From Lophius americanus (lineage: Eukaryota; Chordata; Actinopteri; Lophiiformes; Lophiidae), in contig JBBDHG010000019.1 in NCBI GenBank assembly GCA_037951165.1, forward strand, positions 5,046,001 to 5,110,000: a DNA stretch of 64,000 nucleotides. Reading direction: 5' to 3'. Position numbers and translations under genes: made by a program. This document shows positions 35,477-47,905 of this stretch, one piece after another. The notes beneath the pieces are model-generated. The model had not been told where the DNA came from, ran no database searches, and saw nothing but the letters and a program-made list of their open reading frames with translations. The number at the start of each line of letters is the position of its first letter. Positions within the stretch are counted from its first letter, which is position 1.

Positions 35477-37234
35477 ACCACCGATTGTAAAGTGTAAAGT
35501 GATTATTTTGTGCCCCCCCTATATGTACGGCCGTTTGAATAACTGCATCCAGCATTTTTGACTTGTATTTCTAAAGGCAGAACAGTTACCTTAGCTATTA
35601 TTGTAGAGATTGTCTTTGCTGCTTCTATCATTAGATTTCTTTGAAGAGTTGCCTTACATATTAAATATATTTTTGTCACAACTGGTTTCACAATCAAAAT
35701 GCATTTTAACAATATTCCAATTCATATAATACGACATAATTAACAGCAACATTTATGGACCGTTAAACACCCGCTCTGTGGAATTTTTTTTCCTCCCTTT
35801 TAACAAAGTCACACAGAGGCCAAATGATAATGATGTTTTTTTATGAGGATGGTAGCTCTTTCAAGTCTCTGTACATAGTTCTGCTAGGCTAACCTCCCCC
35901 TTCACTTACATAAATCAAATCATTTTCCTTCTAGGTTGACGCTTATGATGGATTGTTTGCATTTTTCACTGTCTTTCAACTGCTTTCATTGACTTGATCA
36001 CAAAGGTGGTTCATATATTTATGCTCACTCATCTGGAAAACAATGGATATTTGGATGTTTTATGTTGCCTGATTACAAGTAGTCGATATCAACCAGATGA
36101 ATAAGGTTTAAAATGAATATTTAAAAAATGCTTTTTGCATCTGTAATTTTTGATTTCTGATTATGCACCCCTACTAAGCTCAAAGTCAGATTAATGCCCA
36201 AAATCTTAAATCCTTAAATATGTATGACCCATCTTAATGAGGTAGTGTAGCTAGAAGCTATGCTCTCCTAAAACCAATAACCCTCTTCTTGCATGTACTT
36301 ACAAATTGCAAAACATATTTTACCCCAGTCGCCCACACGCACATCCACAGAGATACATGAAACATGTCTGTAGAACGGATGAAAGCCTCTAACATGCACA
36401 TTAACAGCCTTCACCTTCTCACCATTTGGGATTTCTCACAACTCCCTTCAGACTAAGGTGGTGGGAAACGGTCATGCAATAACGAGCCAATGAAAATACA
36501 TCAACACAGATGAAGAGAAATAGAAGAAGAGAGTGAGAAAACGCCGAAAAGTGAGATGCTATGCTAAGCATCTATAAGACCATGTGGATGGGGAGGATAA
36601 TGCAAAGCCCAAATGGCTGCCGCTGCCCCATATCTCCTCTCAAGTTAAACGCATCCATCCCCACTCGCAAAACGTATGCATGTGAAAACACTGACACCCA
36701 TCCGCATAGACTATACGCTCCTATCGCTGCGGCACATGAGTAACCAAGATTTGCCTCCCACGTTTATCTCCTCTCTGCACCCCTCCATCATTGAGAATAA
36801 AGAGCATGAAGTAGCGGAGCGCCACAGTGAGGCAAACAGATGGAGAAAACGAGAAGAGCGGTGGGCTTTACTGAGAGAGCGAGATAGGGAGTGGGGGTGG
36901 AAGGACACGGCACACAAGTAAAAAGAAGACACAGTTAAGGGCAGGAGAGTGAGCTAGCTACAATGTCCCAACAGTGCAAAGGAGGCAGAAAACCGAAGGG
37001 GATGACTCAGACTAGCAGATGATAGAAGCCAGAGAGAGAGAGGAGCTTAATAATATATGTTTGGGATTCCCCTCAATGCTTTGTGGGTATGACTGCATGC
37101 GGTTCAGTCTCAAAGGTGACAAGAGACAAAAATGTGAAGAATTATTGACTTTTTTAACAGTGTTGGGAGGAAAACAGAGTTTGGGTAAAAATGTACGTTT
37201 CTTGCTATAATGTGATACTTTTCTATATCTTATT

Positions 37235-37460
37235 GACACGAAGATAATAATTATGAGTTAAAATTCAGAATGATAAAATATATAATGTTAATAATTATGT
37301 ATAATAATTTATAAAGTAATTATATATAATATAGATCATTTTGAATAATTATAATAGAATAGAATAAAACTAATAATATAGAATTATTAGAAAATTATTA
37401 TGTTAGTACCTGATTAATAATACATTGTTATAACCAAAAATACTTAATTTTTATAACATA
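37235..37460. repeat. AT-rich low-complexity region
   Basis: Dense ATAATTAT/TATATAAT words with hardly any G or C. Confidence 0.85.
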
Positions 37461-39286
37461 TTGAATTTGTATGTTGTATTAAGCTGGAGCTATCATGCTA
37501 AATCATGAATATATCTTTGTATGTATGTATGTAACTTCCTGCTTTTTTTTCCCTTGAATGGTAACAATGCAGTTACATGTTTTAAAGAATGTAACATTTG
37601 TATTATCTTCAAAATGTCACAGAACTGAGAACATGCTGAATACATTAAACAGGATATGATGATTTTAAAGTTAAAATAATTATATCATGAAAAAAGTAGT
37701 TTGAATGGCCTAAACACAGATATCCACTTTAATGTAGCAGTAATATTAACTCAAATGACGCTATACTATTGTACAATACTGATATGGACTTTATTACAGC
37801 ACCATGAGTATTTCTAGTTTTGATATTTAAGTACATTTTTCTAGTATGATTTTGAATGCAGGGTTTTAATTTGTAGTAGCATATTTACAGAGTAGTATTA
37901 ATACTGTTAATTAGGTAAAGGTAAAGATAACAATAAAAAAAAAACAACCTCTCCATGAAAAAAGATTTGTCAAATTTGATGATTACAAAAATACAATTAA
38001 AAGAGTTTGGCCCCAAAAAACTTGTTCCCTGTATGGCCTCATCCTTATTTGATATCATATATTTGTTCAATGCAGACAAATGCCTCTTTACAATGGCCCT
38101 AGTGTCAAATAAGCTTGGAAAATCTTTTCAGGTATGAAGAGAATACTCGCTCTCTTTCAACTAATACCCTATCATACATTACCTAAAATAAAAGCCAGAG
38201 CTAGAAAACTACAATAATGCAAAATGACACTCCATTATAACACATTATTCTTATTATACACAAAAGTGCAAAAATTACATCTGGAGTCCTCCATCCCTTC
38301 TAATTTTCTTTTAATGTGATGCATAATTATATCACATATTCCCTGCTATATGGAACTGAATTGCTCTTGTCCCGATGCGGGCCTGCAAGTACTGGATCAA
38401 TGCTCTAATTGCAGTGGCAGGAAATACATTTTATGGAGGTCAGTTCGAGAAAGATATTATGATGACAATGGATTTCATACAAGTAACTTTGTAAAGAAGA
38501 AAAAAAGAAGATATTACACCACTCAACTTTATTCAAGCAAACATCCAGCCCAAAGTGCTCCAAAGAGTTAGAGTGAATCAGTACAGAGAGGAAAAATGGT
38601 GGGAGAACCAAAAAATCAGATAATAAAAGAAATCTCTGAAAAGCTTATACAGTAACCAAAGGAAATAGGGCACAAAAGCCAATACATTAAACCATTAAGA
38701 GTAAAACTAAATTAAAATAGAGAAAGCAGTTAAATAATTAGATAAAAACTGTGAATAAAAGGAAAGGGATCAAATATTATAAAGTAAATCAATATAAAAG
38801 TTTTTTAGTAAAAACAATGAAATGAGGAAAAGTCATTACCATATACTTCCACTCACATATCACTCAATCGTATTCAAGTGTTATTACATATTCATCTCAG
38901 CATTACATCCATGATGAAATTACTCATCATGTCTGAATGCTTGGATGGTATCGTGTAGCAGGTGTTGGATTTCCGAGTCCGCAGTACAAATCCGAGTTCT
39001 GATCATAGTACTGCAGTTTGGGAGGCATTGATGGACGGAGAGCCTGAGGCGGGCAGCCAGATGCTCTCCTGCCGGTCACTCCTCAGCTCAGTTCTCATCT
39101 CAAATTAAGTAGACAAGTCTGAATTGCAGCTGAAGGAACGAAGTCGTGTTGAGTTTAGGTGTGCATCGGCGGCCTTTGATTCCTTGAATGCACATCTTGC
39201 TCTAATGTGCATGGAGGATTTACATGAGAGAACCGCTCTCCTAATAGATTTACCGTTAATTCATTTATTTTGGGACCGCACCATAT

Positions 39287-39326
39287 GCATTCAGGGGCCT
39301 CCATTTGATATGAGGCCCCTGAATGC
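39287..39326. repeat. Perfect 15-bp hairpin, 10-nt loop
   Basis: GCATTCAGGGGCCTC (39287-39301) and GAGGCCCCTGAATGC (39312-39326). A further ATAT/ATAT pairing outside is offset by a small bulge. GC-rich against AT-rich flanks. Confidence 0.95.
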
Positions 39327-40004
39327 CTCATATTATATTCGATATTTGATATAGCTGTATTTGATTTGGATATGCTTACAATGCAACCTCAGGCTATCAG
39401 AATCAGCAGAAGTTCTGAAGTGTACTCTAACGTCCCATAAAACATGGACAAATCAAACAACAGCAACTATCCTGTTCAACTCATTGGTTCCTTCTTGTCA
39501 GATCAGGTATATTTACTTAACTTAGTGTCCATATATTTATTTTCAGTGTTGGTAACCTTGTGCCTGTTACTATGTGTGAGTAATGTGTTATTAAACCCAA
39601 GAGATACCAATATTTCTGTCCTTGCCTACTTTTCTGTTTATATATTTTATTGTCTAAAAAAATATCATTATAATACAGTAACATCAAAACAATGGATTTA
39701 CAAAAAAAGTTATAAAACACAAGCATCAAATAAGATTAAAATTTTTAAAATTTTATTCAATAAAGACATGTCCCCAAATATACCAATAATTGGATTGTGA
39801 CCCAAGTGAGGGATTCTGGCAGCAAATAACAACTTTGTCAACAAGGGGGAAGTATATGTCCATACTACTCAGTCTGGCGTAGGCGTAAATCTAATGTTTT
39901 ATCAAAATATATCATTGCGCACAGTAAAAACAAAATAAAATAAACAAAGAGAAGCACAACTACAGACCTGCTGGATAAAATAAGCCACTTTTTGTAAACA
40001 TGCA

Positions 40005-40100
40005 TTGCTCATCCATCCATCCATCCATTCATCCATGAAGCTGGTCATAGCTTACACTGGGTTAGAGGCGGGGCATAGCCTAGACTGGTCGTCAAACACT
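40005..40100 (-). repeat. SINE-like family S1, truncated
   Basis: ATCCATCCATCCATTCATCC followed by GGTTAGAGGCGGGGCATAGC and CTAGACTGGTCG is the reverse complement of the S1 3' end (CGACCTGTCCAGGGTGTACC, CCGCCTCT, then GGATGGATGGAT). The middle is deleted. Confidence 0.7.
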
Positions 40101-40180
40101 GAGCTCCTCATTTCCATTTTGTTTTTTTGTCTTTGTGTTAGCCTGTACTTCTCTCTGTATTGTCGTTCCCTCTCCCAGAG

Positions 40181-40262
40181 GGAGCTGGAACCTGTCCCAG
40201 GCTTCAGCCCTTCCCGACCCTGATCAGGAAAGTAGGTTCCGAATAATGAAAGAATTAATGAC
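40181..40262 (+). repeat. SINE-like family S1, 3' end
   Basis: GGAGCTGGAACCTGTCCCAG, GCTTCAGCCCTTCCCGACCC, then TGATCAGGAAAGTAGGTTCC and a degenerate GAATGA tail. It corresponds to GGGATAGGCTCCAGCCC, GCGACCCTGATCAGGATAAG. It lies about 80 bases from an inverted fragment of the same family. Confidence 0.7.
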
Positions 40263-41711
40263 TGATCGATGCACTTTTAGAGTGCTTATCCATCTAGCGT
40301 GCACTCAGCATACAGGTAACTATTTTGAAAATGATAGCTGCGAAACATGAATTTAGATAAAGACAATTTCATACTGTGCATAATGGCAAACAGTGGGTGC
40401 ATTGAAAGTGAAAAATGCATATGTTAACATGCATGTTTTTTGAAAATTCTCATAGTATCTATACGTTTACATGATTTTCTTTTAGCTACTCATCAAAATT
40501 TTGTTAACGCTGCTAAATAAATATTAGCTGGTCAACACTAAGATGGTTGGAATGCGCATCCGCCTATACTAACCATGTTGCATGGTATCCACTACAGAGG
40601 AGAGATACCGACCCTCTCGAAATACAATGTATTTAGAAATTCATTGCTGTATTCACCATTTATTGCTCCATTTAATACCAATTTGGACTGGAGAGTTCTA
40701 CCTCATCTTAACTAGACATCACCAACCTCTTGAATCACATTTTTGTAGTTCTTCTTCCTTTATGCTTTGGTGAGTGTTAGAAAAGCAAAGGATACAAAAA
40801 ATCTTAAATAAATGAAACTGTTTTAAATAACTAATACCCATGTAATTGTACACATGTGAAAACACACGTAAATACACACACTTGTCAACCTACACACTCA
40901 AAACCAGAAAGAAACACACACAGACCTACTTCAATAAGATTTGTGTAACAGCAGGCTATTTCTCTTACAGAAGCAAGAGTCAGCCTTACTGGGAGTTAAT
41001 GGATAGAACCATTACTGCCCAGAAGAACCAATGTTTCACCGATAAGAAACAATTACATGTTTATTTGTTGCTGTCTTCCTCCCTTGTATTTGCCCTCTGG
41101 CTCTGAATCTGAGCACTCATGCTGTTATGAGAAATACAGCTAAAAGGTAAAGTCCAATTGTCAAGGCCATGTACAAATTCTGTATCTGTACGGTTCTTTT
41201 CTGCTGTTTTCCAAATCAGTCCTGACTTTTAACACTTTTGAAATAACACTTGATTTGAATGCTGATTTGCTGGAATGACAAGTTTTATTAAAATGAATGT
41301 GAATGTTGTAATGTAAAAAGGAGTATGACATGTTACAAATTCTCAAAGTTAGGATCAAAATACTTCATACCAGTTATGTTTTGAAGACCTGGAGTAATAT
41401 TTTCCTTTTAGATAAAGAAAAACTTTTAATTTGAAACATTTATTCTATAAATGTTGAGATTAACGCTGAACAACAGAACTGAAGGCAGTTTATGGGTGAC
41501 CAAGGAGGAATCTGCTTCATAGAAACACTCAGCCCAACAGATGACAACTAGACTATTACAGAACATTATTGCATATATATGCAGAATAATGACATAATTT
41601 GCAATATATAGCAATCTGTGTCAATAGTTTATCAAGTAAATATGAACATTTTGGAACTGTAAGTTAAAAGATTTATAGGAAATACCCCAAAGTCAGGTTA
41701 AAGCAGAAATG
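40263..41711. other. No gene recognised
   Basis: AT-rich with ACAC-containing stretches near 40855-40925; no recognised feature. Confidence 0.5.
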
Positions 41712-41806
41712 TACACTGATCAGCCATAACATCCTATTCACCGGCAGGTGAAGTCAGAACAACAGTTGTTGTTACAGCCTCATCGAGTGGTGGATTAAGC
41801 TTTCGA
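41712..41806 (+). mobile_element. Tc1/mariner 5'-end fragment (family A)
   Basis: TACACTGATCAGCCATAACA is the terminal repeat, here with an intact GATCAG, preceded by TA. CACCGGCAGGTGAAGTCAGA and the sequence up to GTGGTGGATTA follow the family's leader (CACTGACAGGTGAAGTGAAT to GGGGTGGGATATA). It stops before the transposase start. Confidence 0.85.
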
Positions 41807-44800
41807 AGAAAAGGCAGGTAACCAGGGAAGCAAACATCTTGCAAGTATCTTGGCATGGCACACAAGTCAATCGAAGAAATTTTTTTTAAAATGAATAAAA
41901 GCCAAAACAGTTTAACAATAAGCAAAATAATTTGTATAATAAACACAATGATTTATATATTATACAGTACAAAATGTGTAAAAATGTATTGGATCAAAAC
42001 TACTGAAATATAATATGTCTACCTCTGCTTTAAGCCAGTTTCTTTTAAATTTTTCTTTCTCTATTTACTTGAAGTAAGTTGACTATTAGAGAATGCATAG
42101 TAGTTCCATGAAATCCATCTACACAATTATGTGATTTTTTATGTATGGTTCTATCTTTTGTTTCACACAAACAAACATATATTTATTTTCTTCGCACAAG
42201 GTCAGTTCAAGGTAAGTGCACAGATGTGGAATTGATTTCCACTGGGCCGGGGAGCATCTAGGGTTACCTGGCACAAACACGTAAACGCTGTTAGAGGGCC
42301 ACTCTGAGCTGAGAAACCAGCTTTATTTTTTTTTCATGGAGCTGTTCCCTGCACGCAGACGCAATAAAAGGTGCAATAAAAACTGAATCTCATCAAAGTT
42401 TGCAGGTTTTTGAAAGGATACAGGCTACAGTGTTTTCTCTGATAAGTGTCTTATTTAACAATCTCCACGGACCTCCTAATTTCGGTGTTGGCTCATGTTT
42501 CAGTGCACTGAACTGGAGAACCTTGGCATCTGCGTTGCTCTCATTTCTCCTCCTCCTCCTCTCTCTCTCTCGCTTTCTTGCCTTTTCCTCTTGTTTATAA
42601 ATCACCACCTCCAATATCCCCCACTGAATCTTTTTTCTACCACTTAGCGTACAAAGAATTATGTCATAGATCATATAAAAGATGATCATATCCCTCATGC
42701 AACCGGAACCTTGAGCATTAAACAGTTCAGAAAAGCAGAGCTGCTGCGCTTGGAATCAATTCCAGTGCCGCTTTGATGCATGGCGTGGAGCACGTACCCC
42801 CACCAAGGACAAAAAATACATTTGTTTAGCTCGTTTTATCCTTGGGAGAGTCAGACAAAAAAAATACTGGACACATCTAGAAATGTTGAAGAAAGATTGA
42901 AAGCGCCGCAACAATATCGGGTTCTCTCCTAACCTAGTCTATCACTAACTTTGTTTATACACACAAAAAAAAATATTGGGTCGATTTAAATGCTAGGTTG
43001 ATGCTTTTGGGTAATATGATGTGTTAGTTTGATCTAAGATTACAATAAACATTAGTGGCACTACTTGACAAGAAATGAACGCCTATTAAGGCTTTACAAA
43101 TGGTTTATAACTAGTTTATTACTTACGTCTATACAAATATTTAATAAGCGTCTATATGTAATTAGATATAAAGGTTATCAGAAATATCTTGTGTGACAAA
43201 TAGTAAATTCCACATTTATAAGAACTGCTTACTCTCAGAATGATGCTGCAGTAACTCAGTTTTGCCAAATAGTGAACCAAACTGATTTTTAACCGTTGGA
43301 GGAGGTACAAATTATTTAAAAATGTTTTTTCCATAACTTATAAAGTGTTAACAACCTAATTCATAACGTAGTTACTTGAAAATAAATGAATTGTTATACA
43401 ACTGCAGGTATGTCTCCGACTGTGTTTCACAACTTTGATTTACTACAATTGACAGTTGGTGTGTCATTAAGCTTCCCCTGGGCAACACCTCATTGTCTTA
43501 AAGTGTTGGCTCAGCATCTACAATTGCTTTAAAAAAAGTGACTCAGCACAATGAGATGCAGATGCAAGCTGAAATTGAGGCTCATCATTCTTCACTTCTG
43601 CCATTTTTTATGCAGATGGCTACTTGAACTGACCTTTAACCTTTGCTGCAGTGTGAAAGGGAAACATAGCTCAAAATAGCCACGTCCCTATACGCAGAAC
43701 TTGGCTTCCAAAAAGATCCAGTGGGTTATTTGGGTTATTTTTAACCCATTCGTTTTTTACAATATAGGTTTCGCTTGCAAATAGACAAATCGACCAAACA
43801 CCAACAGACACAACTGAAAACACAATTTCAAATGCATTGTCAAAAAGCCGAATATGATAGAATTGATAACAAATAGAAAGATACAAAAAGTAAATCCAGT
43901 ATTTTGGGAAATTAATAACTGCTAGAGAAGTTTACTGCTGGCGTAAATTATTTAGATTTCTATCTGACACTTAAAGCACATGGCTACATATATCTTTCCA
44001 AAGAGCCCAGACTTGTGCTGGCGGCCAAATGCTATTTTTATGAGCACTAAATAGCGTCCAATGCGTTCACCCCTCTGAATAAAAGAGGCACTAGTTCCGT
44101 CTCAGTGAAACACGCCATTACATCTCCACTGTATGCCAAAGTACTTTGTCAAGCTGTATTTTAAACAAAGTATTTTCACTCCCAGCCTGTTCAACACAAG
44201 GTCAGGTCCAACTGAAATGGCTCTGCAACGTCGCCGTATATCATCCTATACACGAATGGGTCCGGATTCATTAGTAGCCCGTGACATTTATTTTTCGTGC
44301 GAGTGATATTGGACTCTATAATTGATATGCATTCAATCATAGCATGGCATTGCCAGTGCGCTCAAAAAATATAATTCAGATAATAAAAATAATTCAAATA
44401 ATAGAAAATAACCAAAATCTATCATTACATTTAATGCAATTAATGAAATTTTTGAATTAAATTGTCACTTAATGTTTTTGAATGAGAATATAGAGGATTA
44501 ATTAAAATGTACTATTTTTAGGCATGTTGACTCAATGTAAATAACTTATTGAATTTGTTATTAATCATAAAAAAAACTAAACATTTGAAATGCATTAATT
44601 AGTAGATACTTTATACAGTATCTACTAATTATAAACTGGTTTGAATTATTTAGATTTAATCAAACTAATTTATTTCATGTATTGAAATTGTGTCGACACA
44701 ACATAAAAAGATTTGGTTTAAAATTGAACATTTTAACATTCCTTAGTTGTACTGACAAATTGAAATGCTTATCACCGACCCAAAACAGTTCCATCCAATA

Positions 44801-45494
44801 TTATTAAAACGATAACCTGCAGGGAACTTAAATGCATATTCCGTCTGTAATTTTCAAAGTTTACTTAGGTTGTATCAATAATCTTTATGCTTTCCTTTTA
44901 ACTCTTCTCTTTATTTTTGATAAAATAACTAAAGACTGAGACAGACATGTGAAAGGAAGATGTGATGAAGTAGACTGGATTTGAAGCCACATCTAGACTG
45001 CTAAGCTACGTCACGAGACATTTATACTCAATATATTCAGTTAATCAGAAATTTTGCCAATCGATTTGCCTTGATTTTATTTGTGACAGCCTCTGTGGGT
45101 TACTCCATGTCTGAATAGTTCATATATGCTCATGGCCAGGAACATCACTCTCTCTCTTTAAACCATTACTGTTTGCTATGGGTAGCTGAGAATGCATGTG
45201 TACTTAGCTTGACTACCTTAGCCTGTCTAGAATTAGTCAGGTTGTATGAGCTTGAATTTATCTTCCTGCAATAATACCAGGTGCCGTAATTCAGTCAGGT
45301 GTCCTGAAAAGGTTCTTAACGTCTGGGATTCCTCTGGACATAAAAGGATGGGATGTGCCTTTGATTAAAAGGAAACATCTCTGCAAGAATCCTTGAAACA
45401 TTTCTTGTTTCAATAACCACCATGCATTTAGATCAGTGGTAATTCATGTCATTGCAATGAATAAACAATTTATTTTTCGACATTTGTTTTCAAA
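41807..45494. other. No gene recognised
   Basis: No exon or named repeat. A CTCCTCCT/CTCTCTCT tract lies at 42546-42573. Positions 44020-44110 and 44220-44360 are of balanced composition without repeat signs and could be conserved non-coding DNA. 44370-44720 is AT-rich and contains the hairpin at 44596. Confidence 0.5.
44596..44631. repeat. Perfect 15-bp hairpin, 6-nt loop
   Basis: TAATTAGTAGATACT (44596-44610), loop TTATAC, AGTATCTACTAATTA (44617-44631). Confidence 0.95.
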
Positions 45495-45690
45495 TGGTGG
45501 TCATTTCGGGGTTCGATTCCCAGCAAGGCTACACGTCGTATAGGGTCTTTGAGGAAGACCCTGAACCCAAGATGCTCCACGGGCCCTTCAGAGGGGCTGC
45601 CCACTACTCCCTCAAGGAGCAGTGGGCAGCTTTAATGCGGATAATGCGGGTAATGCCTGTCAGTCAAAAACTCATTAGCCAATAAGGACG
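45495..45690 (+). repeat. SINE-like family S2 copy with internal stem-loops
   Basis: The B box GGTTCGATTCC is at 45510-45520. The body contains GGGTCTTTGAGGAAGACCC (stem, 45543-45561), then CTGCCCACTACTCCCTCAAG and GAGCAGTGGGCAGC (stem, 45596-45630). A 63-codon frame covers it, but the repeat explains it. The copy at 47147 is the same family in the opposite orientation. Confidence 0.75.
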
Positions 45691-47146
45691 CATACACTGA
45701 TATTAAAGAAGTTTTGCTTGATTTTAAAAACAATAAAATATGATTCATAATAATGCCCATATATAGATCAGGGTAATACAAATATTGCCCCCAAATCCTC
45801 CTAGGAAGCTTAGATTTCAGACCTCTGTATTTCTAAAAACACGGGAAAAATGTTTTCCTGGCACAGTGGTTCACTAACTTAAAGATTCCATTAAAATATA
45901 AATTAACCATGCATACTTTTAGTTTGTAAAACTAAAAGCTATGCATGATAAATGCTGATATAATGATGAGTAATAGACCTGAGCGGAAGCTTCATGGAGA
46001 CATTGTAGTGTAGAGGACTCGACCTCTCCCTGAGGTTCCCCTATCCATTTCCTGTCTGCATTATCTCTGTCTCCACAGACACGCCTTTCATGCTACACTC
46101 AACCAGATAGCACTGTGGCAATATTTTCCAGACAAGCACAACATTAGGTAATAAAAATATCAGGAGCTCTCAAAAATGCAGTGGTTGTTGGCCCGGGAAT
46201 GTAGGTTGTGTTGTTGATGCTGATACTAGAAATAGGATGACATTTTGGAACATACTCTTCGATTAATTTTGTATTTTTGTGCAGCGTCCCACAGGAAATC
46301 CGTAACAAATAGAAACCAGATCTGTGTTATACGCATGTGTTCCAAACCCATCACTCCCTGCTTCACATTTGCAAAAACATGCTTACAAATAGAGGCGGCA
46401 GCAGCGAGAATAAAGGTTTGATAGGCTTTGCCCTCATTGTGCTCCCTGCAGACGTGTGCCACCTCCTTTACACAGCAATCAAAAATACACTATGTAGGAA
46501 TTAAACTGTATATTGGAAGGAAATATGATATATACATGACCCATTTGCAATGCAAATTCCTGGAGCATGCGATCTCTCGGGGTCTATCCCAGACAGTATA
46601 TGAACAGGCAGGCGAGCGTTGGAGCTTTCCTTTTGCATGCTCTCTCCCTCAGTCTCTCTCATTAAAGGAGCTCCATTCCTGAAGATGTTTGTGCATCTCA
46701 TGTATACTGATTCACACAGTACTCACAGTCGATGAGTTTGGGAGTTAAATAGAACCCTGCAGGACTTTAAGCTGCATTTTCTCTCCACCAACCAGTTAAA
46801 CAGTGGAGGCAACCGACTAAGAAGCCCATTATGGACCATAAGACCGCCATAAATGGGCCTTTGTAACACTCCCGTGATCACTTAGGCCTTTGCAAAATTA
46901 TGTGGTTGAACTTGAGAGGCTGATAGAGTTTTACAATAATGCCTACAATATGGGTAAGGGACCAAATAATGAACAACACAGATGCTGGGACCTGGATGAG
47001 GAGCGAAAAAGGGCTTTTTATTTTTTGAATTTGCTTTTGGATTACATGCTGGTTAAGGATGAATTCATTACATTGTTTAACCATGAACAGGACGTCCGAC
47101 TTAAAGAGTCTATCCTTTATTTATCACATGTTACTCAGTACATACA
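45686..47146. other. No gene recognised
   Basis: AT-rich; hairpin at 45908. A 108-codon frame (46890-47216) is unmatched and its end runs into an S2 repeat, which argues against a gene. Confidence 0.5.
45908..45947. repeat. 18-bp hairpin, one bulge, 3-nt loop
   Basis: CATGCATA then CTTTTAGTTT (45908-45925), loop GTA, AAACTAAAAG (45929-45938), bulged C, TATGCATG (45940-45947). Confidence 0.95.
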
Positions 47147-47335
47147 TATAGTACAACGTCCTGAAATTCATCTCTGTACCCAACCCTTCCCTGAGGGAGC
47201 AGTGGGCGGCCCATGAGAAGTGCCCGGGGAGCCGAGGTTTCAGGGTCTTTTTCAAAGACCCACCACTTGTTGTGTCAGGGGTCAAACCCACGTCTCTCGA
47301 TTGAGGCAATACTGATCTACCCACTGATGTAAACC
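47147..47335 (-). repeat. SINE-like family S2 copy
   Basis: The plus strand reads CCTGAGGGAGCAGTGGGCGG, CAGGGTCTTTTTCAAAGACC, GGGGTCAAACCCACGTCTC and ACTGATCTACCCACTGATG. Reversed, it has a tRNA-like head with B box and the same GGGTCTTTGAAAAAGACCC stem (47243-47261) as the copy at 45495. The adjacent GGGAATCGATCTCGCAACCG (47379) may be a piece of another tRNA-headed repeat. Confidence 0.75.
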
Positions 47336-47404
47336 TGCCTTATATCTCAACCATCCATGGATGTAGGAATCATTATGGGAATCGATCTCGCAACCGCAAT
47401 AGAT

Positions 47405-47905
47405 GCAGCGACTTTCGCCATTCCTTCGTGTTAACGTGATAAGTCAAAAAACTGTTTCATGGATCATTTTCAAATTTTAAAGCCACATAGATCTTAGTGC
47501 TAGGAAGAACTGGCTTTATTTTTTGGAAAGGTTGATTGTACATTTTCTTCACCAGAGAGAGCCCTACCCTCAAAATTGTTTCACACGATAATTTTTCAAA
47601 TGTGGTCTGATTCGGTTCAAATTCATCAACTCAAGGTTGATCACTCTTGTATATTTGTATTCATATCTTACTGAATAAGGGAATACTCTTCAATAAAATA
47701 TGAAAACCCTGTTTTTCAGACATCATTTTCTAACCGTTGATCCCAAAAAACCCACCCACTGTTTTTAAACATAACTTCCACATTTAATTGGTAAAGTTCA
47801 ATCAAGGGAATTGCTTGTACAACACAGTGGATTGGGGGGTTTTCAGGGATATATGCCTCCTGTCGGGCACAACAGTTTATGCCTAGTTCAATCCAAAGAA
47901 AGCAT
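47405..47905 (+). repeat. Unnamed dispersed repeat family R, copy 5
   Basis: Blocks in order: AAAAAACTGTTTCATGGATC, CCACATAGATCTTAGTGCTA, CTTCACCAGAGAGAGCCC, GTGGTCTGATTCGGTTCAAA, TTTTCAGACATCATTTTC, GCTTGTACAACACAGTGG and ATATATGCCTCCTGTCGGGC. This is the most continuous copy and the best guide to family order. Shared frames are absent. Confidence 0.65.

Larger units (their letters stand above)
35477..40004. other. No gene recognised (4.5 kb)
   Basis: Positions 37235-37460 are almost pure A/T low-complexity sequence. Positions 38940-39230 have balanced composition and no repeat hallmark and are candidates for conserved non-coding DNA. The hairpin at 39287 follows them. Open frames (up to 118 codons, 39444-39800) are low-complexity and unmatched. 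Confidence 0.5.

Noticed and set aside
39444..39800. 118-codon plus-strand frame
   Set aside because: Composition is AT-driven (Lys/Ile/Tyr-rich), with no domain recognised.
46890..47216. 108-codon frame that looks protein-like
   Set aside because: Its last part runs into a SINE-like repeat, and the remainder matches no family I know.
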